Origin: Cellulomonas wangsupingiae
Lineage (GTDB): Bacteria; Actinomycetota; Actinomycetes; Actinomycetales; Cellulomonadaceae
Direction: 5' to 3'
NCBI RefSeq assembly: GCF_024508275.1
Contig: NZ_CP101989.1
Coordinates: 2,542,001-2,606,000 of the forward strand
DNA: 64,000 nucleotides
Of the stretch, positions 32,397-41,360 are shown piece after piece. The first letter of the stretch is position 1; every line of letters starts with the position of its first letter. The notes beneath the pieces were generated by a model that was given only the letters and a program-made list of their open reading frames with translations, had not been told where the DNA came from and did no database searches. The translations under genes and the position numbers were made by a program.

Positions 32397-34076
32397 GTGA
32401 AGCCTCTCGACCCCCGCCTGCTGCGCTACGCGCGGGCCGCCCGGGGCTACCTCGCGCTCACGGTCGTGCTGGGCGTGCTCACGGGTGCGCTCGTCGTCGC
32501 CCAGGCGCTGCTGCTCGCGCACGCGCTGGGGTCGGCGGTCGCGCAGGGCGCGTCGCTCGCGGCCGTCGCGCCGCTGGTCGGCTGGCTCGCCGTGGTCGTG
32601 GTCGTGCGCGCGGTCGTCGCGGGCCTGCAGGAGCGCTACGCGCACCGTGCCGCGACCCGGGCCGTCGCGGAGCTGCGCGAGCGGGTCGTGGCGCACGCCG
32701 CCGCGGTCGGGCCGCGCCGCGCCGCGCCGGCGGACGGGGCGAGCCTCGTGACCCTCGCCACGCGCGGGCTGGACGCCCTCGAGCCGTACTTCGTGCGGTA
32801 CCTGCCGCAGCTGGTCCTCGCGGCCACGCTGACGCCCGCGACGCTGCTCGTGGTCCTCGGCCTCGACTGGGTCTCGGCCGCGATCATCGCCGGCACCCTG
32901 CCCCTGGTGCCGGTGTTCATGTGGCTCGTCGGCGTCATGACGCAGGGCCGCTCCGAGCGCGGCCTCGCGACGATGCAGCGCCTCGGCGCCCAGGTGCTCG
33001 ACCTGCTCGCCGGCCTGGCGACGCTGCGGGCGTTCGGCCGCGAGCGCGGACCCGTCGCGCGCGTGCGGGACCTGGGCACCGCGCACCGCCGCGCGACGAT
33101 GGGCACGCTGCGCATCGCGTTCCTCTCCGGCATGGTGCTCGAGCTGCTCACCACCCTGTCGGTCGCGCTCGTCGCGGTGGGGATCGGCCTGCGGCTCGTG
33201 TACGGGCACCTCGACCTGGTGACGGGGCTCGCGGTGCTGGTCCTGGCCCCCGAGGTGTTCAACCCGCTGCGGCAGGTCGGCGCGCAGTTCCACGCGTCGA
33301 CCGACGGCGTCGCGGCCGCGCAGCGCGCGTTCGCGGTGCTCGAGGTGCCCGTGCCTGCCCCCGGCACGAGGCCCGCGCCCGACCTGGCCGGCGGGGCGGT
33401 GCGCGCCCGCGGCGTGGCCGTGCGCAGCCGGGCCGGCTGGGCACCGGCGCCGCTCGACCTCGACCTCCTGCCCGGCCGGGTGGTCGCGCTCGTCGGCCCG
33501 TCGGGGGCCGGCAAGTCCTCGGCGGTCGAGGTCCTGCTCGGACTGCTCCCGCCCGACGCGGGCACCGTGTCGCTCGTCGACGCCGACGGCACCGCGACAC
33601 CCCTGGCGGACGTCGACCTGCACGACTACTGGCGTCAGGTCACGTGGCTGCCGCAGCGGCCCCTGCTCGAGCCCGGCACCGTGCACGAGGTCCTGGGCTC
33701 CCCCGCCCCCGCCGACCGGGCCCGCGCCGCCGCCCTGACGGGCCTCGACGACGTGGTCGCCACGCTGCCCGACGGCTGGGACACGCCGCTCGGCGGCGGC
33801 GGGTCCGGGCTCAGCGTCGGCCAGCGGCAGCGTCTCGCGCTCACGCGTGCGCTGCTGCACCCGCGTCCCGTCGTCGTGCTCGACGAACCGACCGCCCACC
33901 TCGACGCGGCCGGTGAGCAGGTCGTCCTGGCCACGCTCGACGCGCTGCGCGCGTCCGGCAGCGCGGTGCTCCTCGTCGCGCACCGCGCGACGCTCACCGC
34001 GTCGGCGGACGTCGTCGTCGCCGTGACGTCCACCGCCGACGCCGCGGACCCGGTGGCCCGGCAGGTGACCACGTGA
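32397..34076 (+). CDS. cydD: ABC transporter CydD subunit (cytochrome bd assembly)
   Basis: Half-transporter of 559 residues with an N-terminal six-helix membrane domain and a C-terminal ATPase. The ATPase shows Walker A GPSGAGKSS, signature LSVGQRQRLAL and Walker B VVVLDEPTAHLD. CydDC is required to assemble cytochrome bd; in Escherichia coli it acts on thiols or heme in the membrane. The start is uncertain: GTG 32397 gives the typical beginning KPLDPRLLRYARAARGYL, while GTG 32385 is also open; neither has a good ribosome site. The stop overlaps cydC by four bases. Confidence 0.95.
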   Translation: MKPLDPRLLRYARAARGYLALTVVLGVLTGALVVAQALLLAHALGSAVAQGASLAAVAPLVGWLAVVVVVRAVVAGLQERYAHRAATRAVAELRERVVAHAAAVGPRRAAPADGASLVTLATRGLDALEPYFVRYLPQLVLAATLTPATLLVVLGLDWVSAAIIAGTLPLVPVFMWLVGVMTQGRSERGLATMQRLGAQVLDLLAGLATLRAFGRERGPVARVRDLGTAHRRATMGTLRIAFLSGMVLELLTTLSVALVAVGIGLRLVYGHLDLVTGLAVLVLAPEVFNPLRQVGAQFHASTDGVAAAQRAFAVLEVPVPAPGTRPAPDLAGGAVRARGVAVRSRAGWAPAPLDLDLLPGRVVALVGPSGAGKSSAVEVLLGLLPPDAGTVSLVDADGTATPLADVDLHDYWRQVTWLPQRPLLEPGTVHEVLGSPAPADRARAAALTGLDDVVATLPDGWDTPLGGGGSGLSVGQRQRLALTRALLHPRPVVVLDEPTAHLDAAGEQVVLATLDALRASGSAVLLVAHRATLTASADVVVAVTSTADAADPVARQVTT

Positions 34077-35905
34077 GCGTCCGGCAGGCCGACCCCGTGA
34101 CGAGCGGCCGAGCGGCGCGGGGCACGCTGCGGCGCGCCGTGCGCCTCCTGGACGTCGACCCCCGGCGCTTCGCGCTGGCCGTCGTCCTCGGCACGCTGGC
34201 GCTGGGCTGCGCGGTCGCGCTCGCCGCGGTGTCGGCCTGGCTCATCGCCCGGGCGTCGCAGATGCCGCCGGTGCTCCAGCTGTCCGTCGCGACCGTCGCG
34301 GTCCGGGCGTTCGGCATCGGACGCGGGCTGCTGCGCTACCTGGAGCGCCTGGTGTCCCACGACGTGGCGCTGCGCGGCATGGCCACGCTCCGCACGACCC
34401 TGTACGCCCGGCTGGCCGCCGGGAGCCCGCAGGCCCTGCTCGCCGTGCGGCGCGGTGACCTCCTCGCGCGCGTCGGGACCGACGTCGACGCGGTCGGGGA
34501 CGTCGTCGTCCGGGGCCTGCTGCCCGCCGCGGTCGCCGCCACGCTCGGCGTGGGCACGAGCGTCGCGATGGCGCTGTTCTGGCCGCCGGCCGGCGCGGCG
34601 CTCGCCGCGTGCCTGCTGGCCGCCGGCGTCCTCGCCCCCTGGCTGGCGGCGCGCGGCGCCCGCACCGCCGAGGCACGCGGTGCGGCCGCGCGGGGCCGGA
34701 TGAGCGCGACGTCCCTGGGCGTGCTCGACGACGCCGGACCGCTGGCGGTGTCCGGGCGCCTGCCCGGTGAGCTCGACGCGCTGCGCGCCGCGGACGCCGA
34801 CCTCGCCCGGGCGACCGACGCCGGTGCCGGCCCTGCGGCGCTCGCCACCCTCATCGGGCAGCTCGCCGTCGGGGTCGCCGTCCTCGCGGCGCTCGTCACC
34901 GGGGTGCCCGCCGTCGGCGCCGGTCTCCTGGCCCCCGTCGAGCTCGCGGTGGTGGTCCTCACGCCCCTGGCGGCGTTCGAGGCCACCGCGCTGCTGCCCG
35001 CGGCCGCGGTGCAGGTGCAGCGGTCACGGGCCGCCGCCGCCCGCGTCCTCGCCCTCCTCGACGCGGCCGCGGAGCCGGGCGTCGGCGACGCAGCCGGACC
35101 GGGACGCACGGCGGCTGCCCGGCAGACGCCGGCCACGGCGGCCGGCACCGTCGGGTCGCCCGCGCTCGTCGCCGACGGGCTCGTCTGCGGCTGGCCGGGG
35201 CGACCACCCGCCGTGCGCGGCGTCGACCTGGTCCTCGCCCCCGGCACCCGCCTCGCCGTCGCGGGGCCCAGCGGCGAGGGCAAGACGACCCTGCTGCTGA
35301 CCCTCGCGGGCCTGCTGCCCCCGGTCGCGGGCTCCCTGACGCTCGACGGGACCCCGCTGACCGCCCTCCCCCGCGACGAGGTCGTGCGCGACGTCGTGGT
35401 GACCGGAGAGGACGCCCACGTCTTCGGCACGACCGTCCTGGAGAACCTGCGGGTGGCACGCGGTGACGTGACGCCCGACGAGGCGGCCGACGCCCTGCGG
35501 CGTGCCGGCCTGGGGCCGTGGCTGGCCGGGCTGCCCGACGGGCTCGAGACCCTCGTGGGGTCGGACGCCCGGACGGTGTCCGGCGGCGAGCGACGCCGCC
35601 TGCTGCTGGCGCGCGCGCTCCTCGCCGACGCGCCCCTCCTGCTGGTCGACGAGCCGGCCGAGCACCTGGACGCCGCCACGGCCGACGCCGTCCTCGACGA
35701 GCTGTGGCACGCGCCCGCCACGCGTGGCGGCACCGCCCGGGGCGTCGTCGTCGTGAGCCACCGCCTCGCCCCCCTCGCGGCGGCCGACGAGGTGCTGTGG
35801 CTCGCGGGTGGGCAGGTCGCGGCGCGCGGCACGCACGCCCGGCTGGCGGCGCACGTCCCGGGCTACCGTGAGGCCGTGCGAGCCGAGATGCGGGAGACGT
35901 CGTGA
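34073..35905 (+). CDS. cydC: ABC transporter CydC subunit (cytochrome bd assembly)
   Basis: Second half of the CydDC transporter, 610 residues. The membrane part starts around 35 with ALAVVLGTLALGCAVALAAV and contains the conserved AWLIARASQMPPVLQLSVA. The ATPase has Walker A GPSGEGKTT, signature SGGERRRLLLA and Walker B LLLVDEPAEHLDA. A Pro/Ala-rich insertion of about 50 residues joins the two parts. GTG 34073 overlaps the cydD stop (GTGA), and the sensor kinase start overlaps its own stop in the same way, so translation is coupled along the row. Confidence 0.95.
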   Translation: MSVRQADPVTSGRAARGTLRRAVRLLDVDPRRFALAVVLGTLALGCAVALAAVSAWLIARASQMPPVLQLSVATVAVRAFGIGRGLLRYLERLVSHDVALRGMATLRTTLYARLAAGSPQALLAVRRGDLLARVGTDVDAVGDVVVRGLLPAAVAATLGVGTSVAMALFWPPAGAALAACLLAAGVLAPWLAARGARTAEARGAAARGRMSATSLGVLDDAGPLAVSGRLPGELDALRAADADLARATDAGAGPAALATLIGQLAVGVAVLAALVTGVPAVGAGLLAPVELAVVVLTPLAAFEATALLPAAAVQVQRSRAAAARVLALLDAAAEPGVGDAAGPGRTAAARQTPATAAGTVGSPALVADGLVCGWPGRPPAVRGVDLVLAPGTRLAVAGPSGEGKTTLLLTLAGLLPPVAGSLTLDGTPLTALPRDEVVRDVVVTGEDAHVFGTTVLENLRVARGDVTPDEAADALRRAGLGPWLAGLPDGLETLVGSDARTVSGGERRRLLLARALLADAPLLLVDEPAEHLDAATADAVLDELWHAPATRGGTARGVVVVSHRLAPLAAADEVLWLAGGQVAARGTHARLAAHVPGYREAVRAEMRETS

Positions 35906-37674
35906 ACGAGCACCGGGGCGAGATGCGTGAGGTCCAGGGGCGGGCGCCGGCGTCCGGCGCGCCGTTCGAGCGCGGTGTGCTCACCGAGGACGCACCGGCC
36001 CCCGCACCCCTGACGGGCGATGCCCTGACGGACCTGCTGGGGGCGATGCTGGCCGTCGCCGGCCACCTCGAGCTCCCCGCCGTCCTCGACCGGTTCGTGC
36101 AGGTCAGCGCCGAGCTCACGCACGCCCGGTACGGAGCCATCAACGTGCTCGACCCTGCGGGGGCGTCCACGACGTTCGTGTACACGGGCGTCCCGACGGC
36201 CGTGGCGCGCATGATGCGCCACCCCCCGCACGCCCAGGGCGTCCTCGGCAAGATCCCGATCGACGGGGTGCTGCGCCTCGACGACCTGACGCAGCACCCC
36301 GCGTTCCAGGGCTGGCCGGCGCACCACCCGTCGATGGGCTCCTTCCTCGGCGCGTCGGTCAAGGTCGGCGAGCACGTCTACGGGCAGCTCTACCTGTCGG
36401 AGAAGGACGGCGGCGGGCCGTTCACGCGGACCGACGAGAACATGGTGATCGCCCTCGCCGCCGCCGCGGGCGTCGCGATCGCCAACGCCCAGCTGTACGC
36501 CGAGGCCGAACGCCGCGAGCACTGGCTGCGCGCCGGTCAGGACATCACGACCATGCTGCTCGAGGGCGTCGACGAGGAGTCCGCGCTCGAGCACGTGGCC
36601 CGCACGGCTCGGGAGGTCGCGGACGCCGACACGGCCGCCCTCGCCCTGCCGGGCATGGGCGGTGAGCTGTTCATCGAGCTGGCCGACGGCCACCAGGCCG
36701 ACGTCCTGACGGGCCTGGTCATGCCGCGCGGCGGCCGCGCGTGGACCGTCCTGGAGGAGGGGCACGGGCTGCTGACCCCGTCCCTGTCGGCGTCGCGCAC
36801 CGTGAAGCTCGACGAGATGCGCGCCTTCGGACCCGCGATGTTCGCGCCCCTGCACTCGTCGGGGCGGGGCGTGGGCGTGCTGGTGCTGCTGCGGCGCATC
36901 GGACGCACCCCGTTCGACGAGAGCGACCTGGCCACGGCGGAGTCGTTCGCGGCCCAGGCGGCGCTCGCGTACGTCCTGGCCGAGGCCCGTCACGCGCAGG
37001 ACGTCGCGGCCCTGCTCGACGAGCGCGAGCGGATCGCCCGCGACCTGCACGACCTGGCCATCCAGCAGCTGTTCGCGACGGGCATGCAGCTCGAGACCGT
37101 GCGGCGTCGCGCGGCACGGGGCGTCGACGCGCACGAGCTGACCAGCATCGTCGAGGAGGCCCTCGACAACGTCGACTCCTCCGTGCGCCAGATCCGTCAG
37201 ATCGTCTACGCGCTGCGCGACCCGGACGCCGCGACGGGACTCGTCGAGCGGCTGCGGCGCGAGGCGTCCCTGGCCCGCACGGGGCTGGGGTTCGCCCCGT
37301 CGCTCGTGATGTTCCTCGACGGCGAGGGCCTGACGCCCGGCGACGGCGAGGAGGAGGACCGCATCGACGAGCGGCTGGAGCAGCAGCTGACGGACGACGT
37401 CGTCGCGGTGGTCCGCGAGGGTCTCGCGAACGCGGCACGGCACGCCCAGGCGTCGTCGGTGACCGTGCGTGTCATGGTCCGTGGGGCCGGCCCGACCGGC
37501 TCGGTCGAGGTCGAGGTCGAGGACGACGGGGTCGGCCTCCCGGTCGAGCGCGAGCGCAGCTCGGGCACCGGCAACCTCGCGTCCCGCGCGCGCCAGCACG
37601 GCGGCACGTTCAGCGTCGGTGCGTCGCCCAGCGGCACGGGGACGCTGCTGAGCTGGCAGGCGCCGCTCGGTTGA
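35902..37674 (+). CDS. DevS/DosT-type GAF sensor histidine kinase, coupled to cydC
   Basis: Soluble sensor kinase of 590 residues. Two GAF domains lie at about 50-200 and 220-370; the first contains HHPSMGSFLGASVKVGEHVY, close to the segment holding the heme-ligand histidine in mycobacterial DevS and DosT, so His141 or His142 may bind heme and sense oxygen, CO or NO (inference). The HisKA_3 motif ERERIARDLHDLAIQQLF gives phospho-accepting His383, and the ATPase part has EGLANAARHAQA and EDDGVGLP. Its GTG overlaps the cydC stop (GTGA), so it is made from the cyd operon. The likely partner is the DevR-like regulator that faces it at 37696-38388. Confidence 0.92.
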   Translation: MNEHRGEMREVQGRAPASGAPFERGVLTEDAPAPAPLTGDALTDLLGAMLAVAGHLELPAVLDRFVQVSAELTHARYGAINVLDPAGASTTFVYTGVPTAVARMMRHPPHAQGVLGKIPIDGVLRLDDLTQHPAFQGWPAHHPSMGSFLGASVKVGEHVYGQLYLSEKDGGGPFTRTDENMVIALAAAAGVAIANAQLYAEAERREHWLRAGQDITTMLLEGVDEESALEHVARTAREVADADTAALALPGMGGELFIELADGHQADVLTGLVMPRGGRAWTVLEEGHGLLTPSLSASRTVKLDEMRAFGPAMFAPLHSSGRGVGVLVLLRRIGRTPFDESDLATAESFAAQAALAYVLAEARHAQDVAALLDERERIARDLHDLAIQQLFATGMQLETVRRRAARGVDAHELTSIVEEALDNVDSSVRQIRQIVYALRDPDAATGLVERLRREASLARTGLGFAPSLVMFLDGEGLTPGDGEEEDRIDERLEQQLTDDVVAVVREGLANAARHAQASSVTVRVMVRGAGPTGSVEVEVEDDGVGLPVERERSSGTGNLASRARQHGGTFSVGASPSGTGTLLSWQAPLG

Positions 37675-37695
37675 GAGCGGCGCCCGCGCGCGGGC

Positions 37696-38388
37696 TCAGT
37701 GCCCGGGCTCGGCCCGCCAGCCGGAGTTCTTGCGCGACGCCACCCACGCGGCCACCTGCGTGCGCCGCTGCAGGCCCATCTTGGCCAGCAGCGAGGTGAT
37801 GTGGTTCTTGACGGTCTTCTCCGCGACCCCGAGACGCTCGGCGATCTCGCGGTTCGACATGCCCTCGCCGATGAGGTCGAGGACGCGCAGCTCGCTCGGC
37901 GTCAAGGACTCCGTGGGGTCCTCGTGCCCGGCCCGGCGGCGGGCGACGGTCCGGTCGTCGAGCAGCGTGCGCCCGGCGGCGACCGCGCGGATGACGTCGG
38001 TGATCTCGGCGCCGCGCACGCTCTTGAGCAGGTAGGCGGCCGCACCCGCGTCGAGGGCGGCGGCCAGCGCGTCGTCGTCGTCGAACGACGTCAGGACGAT
38101 GGCCCGCGCCTGCGGCAGCGTCTCACGCACCGCCTTGATGAGGTCGATCCCCGTGCCGTCGGGCAGCTGCAGGTCGACCAGCATCACCTGCGGCCGGACC
38201 AGCGTCGCGCGCCGGACCCCGTCGGCGACGGACCCCGCCTCGGCGACGACGGTCATGCCGTCGGTGCGCTCGACGACCTCGGCGATGCCGCGGCGGACGA
38301 CCTCGTGGTCGTCGACGATCATGACGGAGATGGGCCCGGACCGCTCACCCGCGGGGGGAGGCGGAGTCGACTGGCTCGTGGCAGACAC
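37696..38388 (-). CDS. DevR/NarL-type response regulator
   Basis: Two-domain regulator of 230 residues. Receiver: acidic pair DD at 26-27, phospho-acceptor Asp72 in VMLVDLQLPDGTGIDL, switch Thr in IVLTSFD and Lys in YLLKSV. The C-terminal LuxR helix-turn-helix covers LTPSELRVLDLIGEGMSN through VAEKTVKNHITSLLAKMGLQ and matches mycobacterial DevR/DosR closely. It converges with the GAF kinase (21 bases between stops), so they form a likely pair despite opposite strands. GTG 38388 was chosen because TACGAT lies six bases before it and no ribosome site is seen; an in-frame GTG at 38415 is the alternative. Confidence 0.92.
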   Translation of the reverse strand: MSATSQSTPPPPAGERSGPISVMIVDDHEVVRRGIAEVVERTDGMTVVAEAGSVADGVRRATLVRPQVMLVDLQLPDGTGIDLIKAVRETLPQARAIVLTSFDDDDALAAALDAGAAAYLLKSVRGAEITDVIRAVAAGRTLLDDRTVARRRAGHEDPTESLTPSELRVLDLIGEGMSNREIAERLGVAEKTVKNHITSLLAKMGLQRRTQVAAWVASRKNSGWRAEPGH

Positions 38389-38394
38389 AATGGC

Positions 38395-38401
38395 ATCGTA
38401 T
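38395..38401. promoter_or_regulatory. shared AT-rich core acting as -10 for two divergent leaderless genes
   Basis: ATCGTAT. On the minus strand it gives TACGAT followed by six bases and GTG 38388; on the plus strand it gives TCGTAT followed by six bases and GTG 38408. The two promoters would overlap almost completely, so polymerase binding one way excludes the other. Confidence 0.45.
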
Positions 38402-38407
38402 CGACCC

Positions 38408-39352
38408 GTGACCACGATCCTGATCCCCCGTGACGTCGACGGCGCGCCGTCCCTCCCCTCCGGCGTCGTCGCCGTCCCCTACGACGTCACCGCACCGCCC
38501 CCGCCGCAGGCCGCCGAGGCCGACGCGCTGGTCGTGTGGGGCAACCCGCCCGACCGCCTCGCCGAGCTCGCAGCGGCCGCGCCACGCCTGCGCTGGGTGC
38601 AGACCCTCGCCGCCGGGCCGGACGCCGTGCTCGCGGCCGGGTTCGCGGACGACGTGGTGGTGACGAACGGTCGTGGTCTGCACGACGCGACCGTGGCCGA
38701 GCACGTCCTGGCCCTCACGCTCGCGTGCGTGCGCCGCGTCCCGGACCTCGTGCGCGCGCAGGCCGAGCACCGGTGGGCGCACGAGCTGGGCGGCCTGCAG
38801 CCCTTGCACCCGGCGGGTGCCGTGCGCACCCTCATCGGTGCGCAGGTCACGGTGTGGGGCTTCGGCTCGATCGCCGCACGGCTCGCCCCCCTGCTCGTCG
38901 GCCTCGGCGCCCGGGTGACGGGCGTCGCCACGTCGGCCGGTGAGCGCCACGGGTTCCCCGTCGTCACGCCCGCCGACCTGCCGGACGTCCTGCCGCGCAC
39001 GGACGTGCTGATCGGCCTGCTGCCCGCGCTGGACGCGACCCGCCACGCCATCGGCGCGCACGTCCTGGACCTCCTGCCCTCCCGCGCCTGGGTGGTCAAC
39101 GCGGGCCGCGGGTCGACGCTCGACGAGGACGCGCTGCTCGCGGCCCTGCGCGCCGGCGGCGTCGCGGGGGCCGCTCTCGACGTGTTCGCGACCGAGCCGC
39201 TCCCGGCCGACTCACCGCTGTGGAGCGAGCCGGGCGTGCTCGTCAGCCCGCACGCCGCGGGTGGCCGTCCGGTCGGGTGGACCGACCTGGTGGCGGACAA
39301 CGTCGACCGGTTCCTGGCCGGTCGCACCCTGCGCAACGTCGTCGACCGGTGA
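38408..39352 (+). CDS. D-isomer-specific 2-hydroxyacid dehydrogenase family protein
   Basis: NAD(P)-dependent dehydrogenase of 314 residues; the family interconverts 2-hydroxy and 2-oxo acids, and the substrate here cannot be told. The Rossmann signature VWGFGSIAARLAPLL is near 155-170, catalytic Arg is in NAGRGSTLDEDAL, the Glu in DVFATEPLP, and the His in VLVSPHAAGG. The N-terminal catalytic part is divergent and starts directly at TTILIPRDVDG. GTG 38408 shares its promoter core with the response regulator gene in the other direction, so the two may be regulated together. Confidence 0.88.
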   Translation: MTTILIPRDVDGAPSLPSGVVAVPYDVTAPPPPQAAEADALVVWGNPPDRLAELAAAAPRLRWVQTLAAGPDAVLAAGFADDVVVTNGRGLHDATVAEHVLALTLACVRRVPDLVRAQAEHRWAHELGGLQPLHPAGAVRTLIGAQVTVWGFGSIAARLAPLLVGLGARVTGVATSAGERHGFPVVTPADLPDVLPRTDVLIGLLPALDATRHAIGAHVLDLLPSRAWVVNAGRGSTLDEDALLAALRAGGVAGAALDVFATEPLPADSPLWSEPGVLVSPHAAGGRPVGWTDLVADNVDRFLAGRTLRNVVDR

Positions 39353-39371
39353 CGTCCCGTCGTCCCGCCCG

Positions 39372-40343
39372 TCACTGACGCGGGCGGGGCGGCCGCGGGC
39401 GCGGCTGGCACCGCGGGCACGTGAACGACGAGCGGTTCGCGAACGCGTCGCGTCGCACGGGCGTGCCGCAGCGCGGGCACGGGCGGCCCTCCTGGCCGTA
39501 CACGGCGAGCGACCGGTCGAAGTACCCGGAGGCGCCGTTGACGTTCACGTACAGCGCGTCGAAGCTCGTCCCGCCCTGCACCAGCGCCTCGGCCATGACC
39601 TCGGCGGCGGCCGCGAGGACCCGGACGGCGTCGGCGCGGCGCAGCACCGCGGTGGGACGCGCACCGTGCAGGCGCGCCCGCCACAGCGCCTCGTCGGCGT
39701 AGATGTTGCCGATGCCCGACACGAGCGTCTGGTCGAGCAGGGCGCGCTTGAGCTCCGTGCGGCGGGCGCGCAGGGCGTCCACGACGGCGTCCCGGTCGAG
39801 CGCGGGGTCGAGCAGGTCACGGGCGATGTGCGCGACCGGGGCGGGCACGACGGCCCGGGACGATCCCAGCCCGCCGGGCGCGCCGTCGTCGGTGGCGACG
39901 AGATCCGGCACCGACAGGTGCCCGAACGTGCGCTGGTCGACGAAGTCGAGCGCCGAGCCGTCGTCGAGCTCCAGGCGCACGCGCAGGTGGGGGTGCTCGA
40001 CCCAGCCCTCCGGGCCCGTCGCGACGACAGGGCCGCCGGGCGTCGCGCCACCGTCCGCCGGCGCGGCACCTCGCACGAGCAGCTGCCCGCTCATCCCGAG
40101 GTGCGCCAGCAGCGCGTCGTCACCCCGGCCGGGGCCCTCGTCGAGCAGGAGCCACAGGAACTTGCCGCGGCGGACCGCCGCGTCCAGCCGTCGCCCGGTG
40201 AGACGAGCGGCGAAGTCGGTCGGTCCGGCGTCGTGCCGGCGCACCGAGTAGTCGCGCCGGACGCGGACCGCCGTGACGGTGCGGCCGAGCACGTGGCGTG
40301 CCAGACCGTCGCGGACGGTCTCGACCTCGGGCAGCTCGGGCAC
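39372..40343 (-). CDS. mutM: formamidopyrimidine-DNA glycosylase
   Basis: Base-excision repair enzyme of 323 residues that removes 8-oxoguanine and ring-opened purines and then cuts the strand. The N-terminus [13 protein letters not shown] holds the catalytic Pro and Glu, the Lys lies in [10 protein letters not shown], and the H2TH region has [20 protein letters not shown]. The C-terminal zinc finger [13 protein letters not shown] ... SFTCPRC is intact. The chain is somewhat long because of loops in the first half and a basic tail. It starts at GTG 40343, three bases after the rnc stop, in the usual rnc-mutM pair. Confidence 0.97.
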   Translation of the reverse strand: MPELPEVETVRDGLARHVLGRTVTAVRVRRDYSVRRHDAGPTDFAARLTGRRLDAAVRRGKFLWLLLDEGPGRGDDALLAHLGMSGQLLVRGAAPADGGATPGGPVVATGPEGWVEHPHLRVRLELDDGSALDFVDQRTFGHLSVPDLVATDDGAPGGLGSSRAVVPAPVAHIARDLLDPALDRDAVVDALRARRTELKRALLDQTLVSGIGNIYADEALWRARLHGARPTAVLRRADAVRVLAAAAEVMAEALVQGGTSFDALYVNVNGASGYFDRSLAVYGQEGRPCPRCGTPVRRDAFANRSSFTCPRCQPRPRPPRPRQ

Positions 40344-40346
40344 GCG

Positions 40347-41114
40347 TCAGCGCGCGTCGGCCGTGGGAGGTGCCGCCCCGCCCTCCACCGCGACCGGCTC
40401 GGGAGCGGACGCGGTGTCCTGCGCGGCGTCCCGCAGCGCGCTGAGGGCTGCCCAGGCGGCCGATGCCGCCTGCTGCTCGGCGATCTTCTTGGCCGATCCC
40501 GTGCCGCTGCCGCGGACCTCGCCGGCGACGACGGCGTGCGCCGTGAACGTGCGGGCGTGGTCGGGGCCCTCGCCCGTGACCTCGTAGGAGGGCGCGCCCA
40601 GGCCGAGCGCCGCGGACAGCTCCTGCAGCGACGTCTTCCAGTCGAGGCCGGCGCCGAGGTCGGCGGCCGCGGCAAGCGTGGGGCTCACGAGCCGGAAGAC
40701 GAGCTCGCGTGCCGGCTCCAGGCCGTGCGACAGGTAGACCGCACCGAAGATCGCCTCGAGGGTGTCGGACAGGATCGAGTCCTTGTCGGTGCCGCCCGTC
40801 GCGAGCTCACCCTTGCCGAGCAGCACGTAGCTGCCGAGGTCGAGCGTGCGCGCGACCTGCGCGAGGGCACGCTGCGAGACCGTCGCGGCGCGCATCTTGG
40901 CGAGGTCGCCCTCGGCGTGCGTGGGGTGCGTCCGGTAGAGGTGCTCGGTGACGACGAGCCCCAGCACGGTGTCGCCCAGGAACTCCAGGCGCTCGTTGGT
41001 GGGGATGCCGCCGGCCTCGTGGGCGAACGACCTGTGGGTCAGCGCCAGCACGAGAAGCTCGGGGTCCAGGTGGACCCCGAGCTTCTCGAGGAGCGACTGC
41101 GCTGCCGTGCTCAC
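40347..41114 (-). CDS. rnc: ribonuclease III
   Basis: Double-strand-specific endoribonuclease of 255 residues for rRNA maturation and mRNA control. The signature [16 protein letters not shown] and the second acidic region [12 protein letters not shown] supply the metal site. The double-stranded-RNA-binding domain is at about 160-230 ([15 protein letters not shown], then [15 protein letters not shown]). GTG 41114 was chosen as the start of a typical family N-terminus ([13 protein letters not shown]), although it has no clear ribosome site. It lies 46 bases after rpmF and just before mutM. Confidence 0.97.
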   Translation of the reverse strand: MSTAAQSLLEKLGVHLDPELLVLALTHRSFAHEAGGIPTNERLEFLGDTVLGLVVTEHLYRTHPTHAEGDLAKMRAATVSQRALAQVARTLDLGSYVLLGKGELATGGTDKDSILSDTLEAIFGAVYLSHGLEPARELVFRLVSPTLAAAADLGAGLDWKTSLQELSAALGLGAPSYEVTGEGPDHARTFTAHAVVAGEVRGSGTGSAKKIAEQQAASAAWAALSALRDAAQDTASAPEPVAVEGGAAPPTADAR

Positions 41115-41160
41115 GCGACGTCGGTGTCGACGGGTGTGCCGGTCATCGGGGCCGCGAAGG

Positions 41161-41358
41161 TCAGACGGCCTCGTGCTCGCTGCGCACGGCCTCGACGTAG
41201 CGACGGCCGTTGTACGCACCGCACGACGGGCACGCGATGTGCGGCCGCGTCTGCGACTTGCACTGGGGGCAGGTGGTGAGCGTCGTGGCAGTGGTCTTCC
41301 ACTGCGACCGACGCGCACGGGTGTTGCTGCGCGACATCTTGCGCTTCGGAACCGCCAC
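41161..41358 (-). CDS. rpmF: 50S ribosomal protein L32, zinc-binding form
   Basis: L32 of 65 residues with the start [20 protein letters not shown] and both cysteine pairs, CPQC and CPSC, so it is the zinc-binding (C+) type. GTG 41358 has AGAGAG in the end of the DUF177 gene, two bases away, so the two are translated together. The pair DUF177-rpmF is conserved in many bacteria. In actinobacteria, zinc-free copies of L32 under Zur control often exist elsewhere. Confidence 0.98.
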   Translation of the reverse strand: MAVPKRKMSRSNTRARRSQWKTTATTLTTCPQCKSQTRPHIACPSCGAYNGRRYVEAVRSEHEAV

Positions 41359-41360
41359 GG

